From positions 62,001-126,000 of the forward strand of contig NZ_JAIWPE010000057.1 in assembly GCF_021028955.1 (NCBI RefSeq): a stretch of DNA of 64,000 nucleotides, given 5' to 3'. Below the pieces are notes generated by a model. It made no database searches, had not been told where the DNA came from, and saw only the letters and a program-made list of their open reading frames with translations. The position numbers and the translations under genes are program-made. Source of the DNA: Salipaludibacillus sp. CUR1 (GTDB lineage: Bacteria > Bacillota > Bacilli > Bacillales > Salisediminibacteriaceae). Below are positions 1 through 7,799 of this stretch, piece after piece. The number at the start of each line of letters is the position of its first letter. The first letter of the stretch is position 1.

Positions 1-350
1 CACTTGGAAGTGCATTATTTTTGTCACGAAATGTCTACATTTATAACTATATATAATTTTTAGGAGATACGCAATAGTATTGACAGAAAATTTTTTATAA
101 TTTTTTCAATTTATAAAGTGACGTTGTGTGAGAGGGAATAGAAATTTTTTTTTCGCAAAAACTATCGTTGAAAGATTTAATTATTACCATTTGGTGCTGT
201 CAAAAGTTAGTGAAAACTGTCAGTTAATGTGCTGGTAATAAGCGCGGCCCGCTTAGACGGAACCTGCGGGGAACTTCCCGCCCGCCTTTCTGGCTGAATG
301 ACAGCGCGACGATACTTTTTTGTACAGCACCGCCACTTTAAAGGAGGGAT
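1..350. other. AT-rich intergenic region at the left edge
   Basis: I see no gene here. The first 200 bases are very AT-rich. A short GC-rich hairpin (GCGGG/CCCGC, 266-281) lies in the leader of the coat-protein gene that follows. I could not assign a sporulation promoter with confidence. Confidence 0.5.
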
Positions 351-356
351 TTGCCT

Positions 357-632
357 ATGCAACAGCAACAGCAGCAACAACAGCAATCTGTGAACCAGGG
401 ACACGTGATGACAGAACCGCCTACGGTTGTGACGACCAAAGACCACCTCTACATTAATGATATGCTCTCGTGGAACCTTTTGGCAATGAAAAAGGCTCAT
501 GCCTTTGCTTCCCAATGTTCAGACCAGCAAATATCGCAGGCTCTTGAACAGGCAGGGCGTATGCACTATGACCATTACCAGAAAATACTCAGCCATTTGC
601 AGACTCAAGGACAGCAAGGAACAATACAATAA
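357..632 (+). CDS. CotF-like spore coat protein
   Basis: A 91-residue protein. It opens with a glutamine run (residues 2-10) and then carries a coat-F-type helical segment, KDHLYINDMLSWNLLAMKKA followed by HYDHYQKIL. This matches the small CotF/YraF/YhcQ family of Bacillus coat proteins. The ATG at 357 is preferred over an in-frame TTG at 351 because AAGGAGGG at 341-348 is well placed for it. The next gene starts 21 bases downstream and is related in sequence, so the two are probably a duplicated operon pair. The family is known from spores; the exact place in the coat is not visible. The glutamine run is low complexity and not informative by itself. Confidence 0.8.
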   Translation: MQQQQQQQQQSVNQGHVMTEPPTVVTTKDHLYINDMLSWNLLAMKKAHAFASQCSDQQISQALEQAGRMHYDHYQKILSHLQTQGQQGTIQ

Positions 633-653
633 GTTTGGAAAAGGAGTGATTCG

Positions 654-989
654 ATGAACCAGCAGCAACAGCAAAGCGGAGTGAAAATAGAGAATCCTAA
701 GACCCAGCATCCTGAGACACCACAAATGAACGACCGGGATTATATTAATGACATGCTTGCTACTGAAAAATATATGACGAGTTCCTATTCTACAGTGTTA
801 AATGAAGCAAGCCATGAATCACTGTACAGCGACATCCAGGGAATCTTTAATGAATCCCAGCAATGCCAGCGGGACCTGTTTAACTTAATGTTTGAAAAGG
901 GATGGTACAGCTTTGAAGCGTGTGACCAGCAGAAGCTTAACCAGTCTTACCAGCAGTTCCAAGGTTACTCAAACCAGTTCCCTTATTAA
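654..989 (+). CDS. CotF-like spore coat protein, second copy
   Basis: A 111-residue protein related to its upstream neighbour. It has a Q-rich N-terminus, then DRDYINDMLATEKYMTSSYS, which is the coat-F signature of a conserved YINDML core and a helical repeat. It ends in a Q/N/Y-rich tail (QSYQQFQGYSNQFPY), typical of coat and adhesion-type spore proteins. The ATG follows AAAGGAGTG. It is the last gene of a two-gene unit closed by the hairpin at 998-1026. Expression during sporulation is inferred from the family only. Confidence 0.8.
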   Translation: MNQQQQQSGVKIENPKTQHPETPQMNDRDYINDMLATEKYMTSSYSTVLNEASHESLYSDIQGIFNESQQCQRDLFNLMFEKGWYSFEACDQQKLNQSYQQFQGYSNQFPY

Positions 990-997
990 CTGGTAAC

Positions 998-1026
998 AGC
1001 TGGGGGGTCTGACCCCCCAGCTTTTT
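998..1026 (+). terminator. Terminator after the coat genes (GGGGTC palindrome)
   Basis: AGCTGGGGGG-TCTGA-CCCCCCAGCT is a perfect hairpin followed by TTTTTCC. It is also a copy of the GGGGTCWGACCCC palindrome that recurs in this window. Confidence 0.85.
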
Positions 1027-1074
1027 CCTTTTTTATTTTGAGTAAATTTCTTAAATTAAGTTAAAAATATACTT

Positions 1075-1635
1075 ATGACTATTCACCTTTATTTCAGTTC
1101 TGTACTTTTGTTAGCGGCAGCGGCTGAATGGTTTTTCTATAAGAAAAGAGAAGGCAACAGAAAGGAGGCAGCAGAGAATCAGCAGCGGCACCATGTGGCG
1201 GTTGCTTTGGCACTGGCTTTTTCTCTTTTTCTCTGTTTTCAGCTGAAAGCCCACACCACAACAGTACACATAACCGCAAAAACAGCTGGATTTGTAATTT
1301 TATTTCATGGCGCTATGATTCGAAGCTGGGCCTATATCATTCTGTCCGGCCATTCATCAGAACTGCTTTCATCGCTTCAGTACAGGCCTTTGTTCAGCCA
1401 TGGGCCGTATCGTTTCCACCGCCATCCACTGCATGCAGGTTTCTTTCTAATGGCTCTCGGAAGCGGATTATATATCAGTAACCACTGGCTGGCTGCTCCA
1501 CTTGTGTTTATCCTGTTAGGGAGCGCCCTTCATCCATTAATGAGACAGGAAGAGCAGTTCTTCGAAAAAAAGTACGGCGACATTTATACTTACTGGAGCA
1601 AACGCCGATTCCGTTTCGTCCCCTTTTTCTATTAA
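1075..1635 (+). CDS. ICMT-like membrane methyltransferase
   Basis: A 186-residue integral membrane protein with about four or five hydrophobic segments. The C-terminal half has the isoprenylcysteine carboxyl methyltransferase / phospholipid methyltransferase signature: GPYRFHRHPLHAGFF (around residue 110), then EEQFFEKKYGDIYTYW and an RFRFVPFFY end. The family transfers a methyl group from SAM to a lipid-like substrate; the substrate here is unknown. A paralogue of the same length lies at 53767-54327. No good ribosome site precedes the ATG, so the start is tentative. The gene sits alone between hairpins. Confidence 0.72.
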   Translation: MTIHLYFSSVLLLAAAAEWFFYKKREGNRKEAAENQQRHHVAVALALAFSLFLCFQLKAHTTTVHITAKTAGFVILFHGAMIRSWAYIILSGHSSELLSSLQYRPLFSHGPYRFHRHPLHAGFFLMALGSGLYISNHWLAAPLVFILLGSALHPLMRQEEQFFEKKYGDIYTYWSKRRFRFVPFFY

Positions 1636-1643
1636 AACCCAAA

Positions 1644-1668
1644 AACTGGGGGGACAGACCCCCCAGTT
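1644..1668. repeat. GGGGTC-type palindrome
   Basis: AACTGGGGGG-ACAGA-CCCCCCAGTT is a perfect 10-bp inverted repeat directly after the methyltransferase stop codon. It belongs to the same dispersed family as the copies near 998, 7259, 27228 and 62675, and it may work as a terminator. Confidence 0.75.
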
Positions 1669-1686
1669 ATTTCCACCTCCATCCGT

Positions 1687-1732
1687 AAAAAAGCTGCTTT
1701 CCTCTTTTAGTTACTGAGGAAAGCAGCTTTTA
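1687..1732. terminator. Bidirectional terminator between the methyltransferase and secY
   Basis: AAGCTGCTTTCCTC and GAGGAAAGCAGCTT form a 14-bp stem flanked by A and T runs. It can end transcription of secY on the minus strand and of the convergent plus-strand gene. Confidence 0.85.
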
Positions 1733-1733
1733 G

Positions 1734-3035
1734 TTATGAGCTCTTTTTAAGGAACCCGGTATATTTACGGTCGATCAGCTGGCTTTCGATACGTTTCATA
1801 GTATCGAGTGCGACACCGACCACAATTAGAAGTCCTGTTCCGCCGATTTGAACCGCGGGCGGCAGTCCGGCAAATTGAGCGAACAACAATGGCAGGACAG
1901 CAACTGTGGCCAAAAACAGCGAGCCTACAAACGTTAAACGGTAAAGAACTTTCGTAATAAACCTCTCTGTTGTTTTTCCAGGGCGTATTCCCGGAATAAA
2001 CCCGTTTTGTTTCCGTAAATTATCCGCCATCTGTTCAGGATTCATCTGCACAAACGTGTAAAAATACGAGAAACCGATAATGAGCAGGACATAAACAGAC
2101 ATTCCTAATGGATTTGAATAATCAAAGGTCTGGACAATCCACCGTCCAACTGTATTGCCCTCCCCAAAAAAGTTGGCAACTGTCGGCGGGAAAATAAACA
2201 GTGACATGGCAAAAATGACAGGTATAACTCCGGCCGTATTAACTTTAAGCGGTAAGTGAGAGGATTGCCCCCCTGTCGGCCTTCCGCCTGCCGCCATTTT
2301 TTTCGCATACTGGACAGGCACTTTTCTTACAGCCTGCTGAACGAAAATCACACCGACAACAACAAGCATAATGGCCATTAAAATAAGTAAAACAGTCACT
2401 ATATTAATAAAAAGCTGGTCTCCGGCATCCACGAAATACAGCCCGTAAAGCTGATTGACGCCGTTAGGAATACCTGCGGCAATTCCTGCAAAAATCATAA
2501 TAGAAATTCCGTTCCCGACTCCTTTGGCAGTAATTTGTTCCCCGAGCCAAAGTAAAAAAGCCGTACCGGCTGTCAACACGACAGCGATTGTTAAATAAGT
2601 AAGCACAGACGGATTCGGTACAAGTCCTGCCATAATATTATTAAAGCCGATGGACATCCCTAAAGCTTGTACAAATGCTATCCCGATTGTTCCGTAACGC
2701 GTCACCTGAGCAAGCTTCTTCCGGCCTGACTCTCCCTCTTTTGCCCACTCCGCAAATTTAGGGACAACATCCATGCGAAGCAGCTGCACAATTATTGAAG
2801 CAGTAATGTATGGCATAATCCCCGTAGCAAATATTGAGAAGTTCTCTAAAGCGCCTCCGCCAAAAGTATTTAAAAAGCCCAAGGCAGCCATCCCCTCAAA
2901 ATTAAGGGCATCTGCATTCACCCCTGGAGCAGGTATATGGGCGCCAATTCTAAATACAACTAAAATGGCCAAAGTAAATAAAATCTTGTTCCGTAAGTCA
3001 CCGACTTTAAAAATGTTCTGCAGGGTTCTAAACAT
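1734..3035 (-). CDS. secY: Preprotein translocase subunit SecY (solitary gene)
   Basis: A 433-residue SecY, the channel subunit of the SecYEG translocon. The full family pattern is present: N-terminal LRNKILFTLAILVVFRIGAH, the plug region FNTFGGGALENFSIFA, PYITASIIVQLL, GVGNGISIMIFAGI, the cytosolic loop MNPEQMADNLRKQNGFIPGI and the RLTFVGSLFLA helix, giving ten expected transmembrane helices. No accessory-Sec features (SecA2, GspB) are visible. The gene stands alone with its own RBS (GAGGTGT). In bacilli secY normally sits in the spc ribosomal-protein operon between rplO and adk, and neither is here. It is therefore either a second SecY or a relocated only copy. Confidence 0.93.
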   Translation of the reverse strand: MFRTLQNIFKVGDLRNKILFTLAILVVFRIGAHIPAPGVNADALNFEGMAALGFLNTFGGGALENFSIFATGIMPYITASIIVQLLRMDVVPKFAEWAKEGESGRKKLAQVTRYGTIGIAFVQALGMSIGFNNIMAGLVPNPSVLTYLTIAVVLTAGTAFLLWLGEQITAKGVGNGISIMIFAGIAAGIPNGVNQLYGLYFVDAGDQLFINIVTVLLILMAIMLVVVGVIFVQQAVRKVPVQYAKKMAAGGRPTGGQSSHLPLKVNTAGVIPVIFAMSLFIFPPTVANFFGEGNTVGRWIVQTFDYSNPLGMSVYVLLIIGFSYFYTFVQMNPEQMADNLRKQNGFIPGIRPGKTTERFITKVLYRLTFVGSLFLATVAVLPLLFAQFAGLPPAVQIGGTGLLIVVGVALDTMKRIESQLIDRKYTGFLKKSS

Positions 3036-3304
3036 TACTACACCTCTTATCCGCCGAAATATGTATAAATCTATAAAAACAACTGCCTCTCTAGAATACC
3101 ATATTTTTCTGAAAAAGTTAGAAAATTTTCTCAGGGAAGAAAACTTTTTTATTTACACTGGGTGTACTCAGCCATCATTTTGCAACAAATACCTCACCCT
3201 TTCTCCCTGAACTCCTTCTGCCTTCCGTTTACACTTGCATATTCCCTTATACTCCTGTTCTCTATTGTCTGACCCAGCCACATGTCCCGTACAATTACAG
3301 AAGA

Positions 3305-3332
3305 AGGGCATGCTCCTTTACTGGAACATGCC
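3305..3332 (-). terminator. Terminator after the DsbA/FrnE gene
   Basis: On the minus strand GGGCATGTTCC and GGAGCATGCCC form an 11-bp stem with one G.U pair, followed by TTCTTCT. Confidence 0.75.
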
Positions 3333-3339
3333 CGGGGCG

Positions 3340-3936
3340 TTATTTTTCTTCTGATAATGCTTTTTCAAAAGCTGCCCTCGGCTGAAGGCCTGTCAGTTTC
3401 TTTTCCCCAATAAAAAATGTCGGAACAGCTTGTACCATATCTGTGGTGCGCGCGTGTTTAAGCCACTTTTCTCTCTCCTCAGAATACCGTCTGGCAGTCA
3501 GAGCCTCTTCAAACTCTTTACGGTTCAGGTCCAGCTCAGCGGCCAGTCCACCTAATACAGAAATATCACCAATATTTCTCCCCTCTTCATAGAACGCTTT
3601 AAACACTCGGTCTGCATAATCGTTGCCTTTCCCATGCTCTTTAGCATATAACAGACCTTCATGGGAAAAATGAGTGTGAGGCTGCGGATCAACCATAGGC
3701 AGATTCATTCTTACCCCTAATTTTTCTGCGTAAGGAAGGACGGACTGGTGCCATGCCTGCTGAATATAGTCGCTCTTTGGACTGAGTGTTTGCTGAGGGT
3801 AAGGTCTCAGTTCAAAAGGCAGCCATTCAACTTCCACATCTTTTCCTTTAATTGCTTCAAACAGCGGAGCCTCCGCCAAGTAACAGAATGGTCAAACAAA
3901 ATCAGAGTAAATCCGGATATTAACTGTCATAACCAT
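3340..3936 (-). CDS. FrnE/DsbA-family oxidoreductase with in-frame UGA (candidate selenoprotein)
   Basis: A thioredoxin-fold thiol oxidoreductase of the FrnE (YwbO-like) branch of DsbA, 198 codons. A plain ORF reading gives only 179 residues from a TTG at 3879 with no ribosome site. Extending upstream in the same frame reaches an ATG at 3936 behind AAGGAG and restores the first beta-strand, VNIRIYSDFV. The active site then reads V-[UGA]-P-F-C-Y: the TGA (3892-3894) replaces exactly the first cysteine of the family CPFC motif. Downstream features are normal, with the cis-proline segment VPTFFIG and ELRPYP intact. The gene could be a UxxC selenoprotein or, less interestingly, a nonsense mutant. 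It is monocistronic. Confidence 0.75.
3864..3894 (-). promoter_or_regulatory. Candidate bacterial SECIS hairpin after the UGA
   Basis: Starting 15 nt after the UGA, GCGGA-GGC-UCCGC forms a 5-bp hairpin. The apical loop begins 20 nt downstream of the UGA and its first base is G. Published bacterial SECIS criteria ask for a small loop about 16-37 nt after the UGA with a G in its first two positions, and this fits. Bacterial SECIS elements are loosely defined, so the match supports the case without proving it. Confidence 0.5.
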
Positions 3937-4108
3937 GCACACTCCTTATTTTATATTCAGAACTTCCTGTGAGAGGCAGTTCCTGCAACATTTAATATAA
4001 ATGCTTTCAGACTGCCAAACAATTTTCTTATTTATTCACAAATACTTTTCATTTTTCGTGTAAAATAATAGTATTTCAGAACTCTCCAAGGAAAGCGGGT
4101 GACAACCT

Positions 4109-5104
4109 TTGATAATGAGTAAGATGCCCTTTCTACTGATCCTGGTAATACTTCTTATCATGAACAGCGGCTGTAATGGTGAAGGGCATAAACTTAATCT
4201 CCCTGCTACAAAGGAGAATCTCCTTTTGGTGTCCCATTTGAAAAATCCCTTATTAACTGTTATTGATTTAAATGAACAGGAAATTATCAGGGAATTGGAA
4301 CTCCCTTTTATTGTTTCAGATATGGTTAAAATTAATGAAAATGAAATTATTATTTCAAGCCAGCAGACAGACTCCCTATACAGGCTGACTCTGGATGATC
4401 ACATTCTGGAACCGCTTGTTGAAACTGGAAAAGGAATAAATGAACTGATTTATACAGAAAAAACAGGTACGATTTACGCAGCTAACTCCTTGCGAGATGA
4501 ATTAGTAAAAGTCTCGCTCCAGGACGGCATAACAGTCAACAAAAAAAGTACCGAAGAACATCCGTCTTCCTTAACCTATAACCCGGATAGAGATGAATTA
4601 TATCTGGCAAATGTTTACGATCACAGCATCCAGCGCTTCAATGGAGATTCGCTTGAACTTATTGATACGTTAACGATTGTTGACCGGCCAAACGGCCTCC
4701 TTTATTATGACCAGCATCTCATTGCCGGGGGGCACGGAGCAGCCGGGGAATTGAACAGGGATGTTTTTATTTTTTCTTTATCTGAAAAAGAAACGGTCCA
4801 TCAGCTGACTGCCGGCCTTATGCCTATAGATTTTGTTAAAACAGATGACTCGGAAAGACTGTATGCGATCAGCCACGGATCACATGAAGTATATGAAATT
4901 GATCCTGAAAACTTTTCAGTTTTAAGGAAAATTGAAGTAGGTTTCAACCCGTATTCTAGCCTTTACCATTCAGGCACACTCTTTATTAGTACACTGGACG
5001 GCCATACGGTTACTCTGATAGAAACAGACAATTTTCAAGTATATAAAGAAATAGCCGTAGCACCCGGCCCGCATACGATGATTTTACTGGAGGGAACAAA
5101 ATGA
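4109..5104 (+). CDS. Lipoprotein with YncE-like beta-propeller repeats
   Basis: A 331-residue exported protein. The N-terminus is a hydrophobic signal (PFLLILVILLIMNSGC) ending at a cysteine near residue 22, a plausible though imperfect lipobox. The rest is beta-rich with repeated blade motifs such as LLLVSHLKNPLLTVIDL, TIYAANSLRDELVKVSL and LYLANVYDHSIQRF, like YncE/SMP-30 seven-bladed propellers. The start is a TTG at 4109 with GGGTGA nearby; the ATG at 4115 is an alternative. Its stop overlaps the response-regulator start (ATGA), so it is the first gene of a three-gene signalling operon. A role as an extracytoplasmic ligand binder for the kinase is inferred from position. Confidence 0.65.
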   Translation: MIMSKMPFLLILVILLIMNSGCNGEGHKLNLPATKENLLLVSHLKNPLLTVIDLNEQEIIRELELPFIVSDMVKINENEIIISSQQTDSLYRLTLDDHILEPLVETGKGINELIYTEKTGTIYAANSLRDELVKVSLQDGITVNKKSTEEHPSSLTYNPDRDELYLANVYDHSIQRFNGDSLELIDTLTIVDRPNGLLYYDQHLIAGGHGAAGELNRDVFIFSLSEKETVHQLTAGLMPIDFVKTDDSERLYAISHGSHEVYEIDPENFSVLRKIEVGFNPYSSLYHSGTLFISTLDGHTVTLIETDNFQVYKEIAVAPGPHTMILLEGTK

Positions 5105-5811
5105 GCAACGAAAAAGAAACGACAGTTTTAATTGTAGATGATGAAGAAACCATGCTTCAGCTTGTAGGTAATATTCTAAACAACGAAGGTTACAGGACAG
5201 TTACAGCCGCAAATGGACACGAGGCCATTAATAAAATGAGTATACTTGATATCAACTTTGTAATTCTTGATATTATGATGCCCGGAATGGACGGCTATGA
5301 AACGTGCCAGGAGATCAGAAAGTCCTCGGATGTCCCTATTCTCATGCTTACAGCAAAAACGGAAGAAATGGATAAGGTAACAGCTCTAAAAACCGGCGCA
5401 GATGATTACCTGGTGAAGCCATTCGGAAAAAATGAATTGACCGCCCGTATAGAAGCGATTCTCCGCCGTACTAATTCCCATTCTGCAAAAAGCAAAGACA
5501 CAACTGTGCAGACGGAATGGACATTTGAAAATATTACTTTAAATACTGAATCGAAAAAGGTTACTGTTGACAGCAAGCCTGTTAACTTAACAAAAAAAGA
5601 GTTTGAAGTCCTGGAACTGCTTATCAAACATCCGGACCAGGTTTTTTCAAGAGAGCAGCTACTTGACCGTATTTGGGGATTTGAATACTTAAATGCTACT
5701 TCGAGAACAGTGGATACACATATGAAAACCTTAAGGCTTAAACTGAAAAATGCTGCTCCATATATTAAAACCGTCTGGGGGATGGGTTACAAACTCGAGG
5801 TTCCTGAATGA
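5101..5811 (+). CDS. OmpR/PhoB-family response regulator
   Basis: 236 residues. The receiver domain (8-122) has the acidic pocket DD at 13-14, the phospho-acceptor D57 in LDIMMPGMDG, T84 in MLTAK and the KPF lysine near 107. A winged-helix DNA-binding domain follows (about 135-234: LTKKEFEVLELL, RTVDTHMKTLRLKL, VWGMGYKL). It overlaps its partner genes by 4 bases on each side, so it is co-translated with the lipoprotein and the kinase. The target genes are unknown. Confidence 0.93.
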   Translation: MSNEKETTVLIVDDEETMLQLVGNILNNEGYRTVTAANGHEAINKMSILDINFVILDIMMPGMDGYETCQEIRKSSDVPILMLTAKTEEMDKVTALKTGADDYLVKPFGKNELTARIEAILRRTNSHSAKSKDTTVQTEWTFENITLNTESKKVTVDSKPVNLTKKEFEVLELLIKHPDQVFSREQLLDRIWGFEYLNATSRTVDTHMKTLRLKLKNAAPYIKTVWGMGYKLEVPE

Positions 5812-7226
5812 AAAACTACCTTTCCATTCAAGCAAAAGCCTGGATCTTATTTGCTGTCAGCATATCAATAGTCATCGGACTGATTATTTCCATCACGTTC
5901 TACCTCTATCAGGACTTATATTTAAGTAATGAAACTGACCGGCTGAAGCAGCAAACGGAAAGTCTCCAGGAAGCTTATCTGAATCTCAGTCAAGAGGAAT
6001 TCCAGGAGAGGGTTGCGTGGACAGTCGACGAATCACCTGTCCAGGCAGTAGTAAACAATGACCCTATGATGCTAGGCGCAGCTCTTCCATTGGACGAGCC
6101 TGGTGATGAGCTGATGATTAATCAGGAAGAGCGGGAGCAGCTGCTGAACGGCAATAGTGTGACGATTATCAGGGATCACGAAAACCTGAATTCAAGAATT
6201 CTTGGAATTGCGGCCCCTGTGGGACAAGAAGGTTTTCTTGATGCGATTATTCTTCTGTACCGCCCCGTGGCGGAAGTTAACGACGCATTTTATCAGATTG
6301 CCCCTATCGTTGCGGGAATAGGTCTCGTTTTCCTGTTTATCCTGTTTATTCTCATGCAGAGAGTGCAGCAGCAATACCTTGCTCCTCTGGTGGACCTTGA
6401 AAAAGGGGCAAAAAAACTTGCGGAAGGTAAATACGAGACTGAAATTTCACTTACAGTTAAAAATGAATTGTCACGACTCGCTAACGCTTTTCAATTTTTA
6501 GCCTCTTCCCTTGCAGCTGAAGACGAAAAGAAGCGGTCGTTTATACAGAATATTTCTCATGAACTTCGTACGCCGCTCAGTTATATTAAAGGGTACAGCG
6601 AACTTCTCCATGAAGCCAATGTAAACGAAGAACCTGAGCTTTATAAAGAATACTCTTCTATTATTTATAAAGAAGCGAACAGGATGAACCGGCTTGTTGA
6701 CCAGCTGATCAGTTTAACAAAACTGGAACAGGTCAGCGTTGAATCGATGGATTTATCTCCGCTCGTTCTTTCGGAGATACTTAACGAAGCCGCTAAAAAT
6801 ACGGAAGTAAAACGCCGGAACAAAAACCAGGTCCTTCACGCTGAAATAGTTGATGACTTGATAGTCGCCGGCGAAGAGGACCGCCTCCTTCAAGTGTTTA
6901 TTAATTTACTTGATAACGCCTCTTCTTACACACAGGAAGGAGGAAATATAAAGATTAGAACTTTCGACGGTAAAACGAATGCGATTGTTGAAATTGAAGA
7001 TAACGGTGCCGGTATTAATAAAGCTGATATCCCCCGGCTTACCGAACGATTTTACAGAGGTGAAAAATCCAGGGCAAGAGGCAAAGGAGGAGTAGGGATC
7101 GGCCTGTCGATCGTCAGCCAGATCATCAAGCTGCATAACGGAACGATGTCCTTTGAGTCCGAAGCAGGCAAGGGAACGAAAGTAACCGTATCTATTCCGC
7201 TATATACTGATGAAACAGAGAATTAG
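5808..7226 (+). CDS. Membrane sensor histidine kinase
   Basis: 472 residues. TM1 spans about 11-33, an extracytoplasmic sensor of about 130 residues follows, then TM2 (165-183), HAMP (185-238) and HisKA with the H-box ISHELRTPLSYIKGYSE (His251). The HATPase_c domain has the N box NLLDNA, the G1 box VEIEDNGAGI and G2 boxes ending GGVGIGLSIVSQI. This is the classic EnvZ/PhoR architecture and the obvious partner of the regulator just upstream. The sensor region has no recognisable PAS or Cache motif to the eye. Operon position suggests the lipoprotein modulates it. Confidence 0.92.
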   Translation: MKNYLSIQAKAWILFAVSISIVIGLIISITFYLYQDLYLSNETDRLKQQTESLQEAYLNLSQEEFQERVAWTVDESPVQAVVNNDPMMLGAALPLDEPGDELMINQEEREQLLNGNSVTIIRDHENLNSRILGIAAPVGQEGFLDAIILLYRPVAEVNDAFYQIAPIVAGIGLVFLFILFILMQRVQQQYLAPLVDLEKGAKKLAEGKYETEISLTVKNELSRLANAFQFLASSLAAEDEKKRSFIQNISHELRTPLSYIKGYSELLHEANVNEEPELYKEYSSIIYKEANRMNRLVDQLISLTKLEQVSVESMDLSPLVLSEILNEAAKNTEVKRRNKNQVLHAEIVDDLIVAGEEDRLLQVFINLLDNASSYTQEGGNIKIRTFDGKTNAIVEIEDNGAGINKADIPRLTERFYRGEKSRARGKGGVGIGLSIVSQIIKLHNGTMSFESEAGKGTKVTVSIPLYTDETEN

Positions 7227-7256
7227 ACGCCTTAATTTATAAGGCGTCTAATTTTC
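7223..7256 (+). terminator. Terminator of the lipoprotein/two-component operon
   Basis: TTAGACGCCTTA and TAAGGCGTCTAA form a 12-bp stem over the stop codon, followed by TTTTCC. Confidence 0.85.
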
Positions 7257-7258
7257 CA

Positions 7259-7285
7259 TTAACTGGGGGGTCTGACCCCTTTTTT
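7259..7285. repeat. GGGGTC-type palindrome, truncated copy
   Basis: TAACTGGGGGGTCTGACCCC is followed directly by TTTTTT. The left arm is intact and the right arm is cut short by the T run, so it could act as a second terminator. Confidence 0.6.
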
Positions 7286-7381
7286 GTGTTCCAACTAAAT
7301 GGAAAAAAAGAATGAATTTAGCTTTAAGAGGTTTACACCCTCCTAAAAAAAGGAATGTTTTTTCCAAAGGAGGTCGATACT

Positions 7382-7750
7382 TTGGTACATGTCAAAGCAT
7401 TAGTCTTAAAACTGATCATGGTTTCCCTCGTTTTCTTAATTGTATTAAGCGGGTTTAACGGGTACCCGGCGGTAGATGTTGTCTTGCTATCTCTTGCTGT
7501 CACAGCAGTATCTTACGTTGTAGGAGATTTGTTAATATTAAGGAACTCCAATAATGTGGTAGCCACGATAAGCGATTTAGCCTTAGTTATGGTATTAATC
7601 TGGCTCATGTCTATTCCACTATTAGGGGGAGGCGTTCCGTTTGGTCTCGTCTTCTTAACAGCTGTCATCATAGCTGCAGGCGAATGGGTCCTGCACCTGT
7701 ACATGGCGAATGTCGTACATCCAAATATGGAAAGCCCTTCTCCTTCCTGA
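7382..7750 (+). CDS. DUF2512 (YndM-family) membrane protein
   Basis: 122 residues with four hydrophobic segments and an N-terminal VHVKALVLKLIMV, characteristic of the YndM/DUF2512 family of small Bacillus membrane proteins of unknown function. I chose the TTG at 7382 because a perfect AAAGGAGG (7366-7373) lies 8 bases upstream; the ATG at 7355 has no such site. It is a single gene between terminators. Confidence 0.78.
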   Translation: MVHVKALVLKLIMVSLVFLIVLSGFNGYPAVDVVLLSLAVTAVSYVVGDLLILRNSNNVVATISDLALVMVLIWLMSIPLLGGGVPFGLVFLTAVIIAAGEWVLHLYMANVVHPNMESPSPS

Positions 7751-7766
7751 TCTTATCAGGACTAAT

Positions 7767-7795
7767 GACACCGCCTTTTAAGGCGGTGTCACTTT
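7767..7795. terminator. Terminator between DUF2512 and hom
   Basis: GACACCGCC-TTTTAA-GGCGGTGTC is a 9-bp perfect stem between the convergent 3' ends. The plus side is followed by ACTTTGTATTT. Confidence 0.8.
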
Positions 7796-7799
7796 GTAT

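Noticed and set aside
357-989. Glutamine runs in the CotF-like genes as a sign of expansion repeats or foreign origin
   Set aside because: Short Q-rich leaders are common in coat proteins; nothing else is unusual there.
3340-3879. Reading the DsbA-like gene as a 179-residue protein from a TTG
   Set aside because: It would lack the first strand and half the active site and has no ribosome site; the upstream ATG with AAGGAG and an in-frame UGA explains the sequence better.
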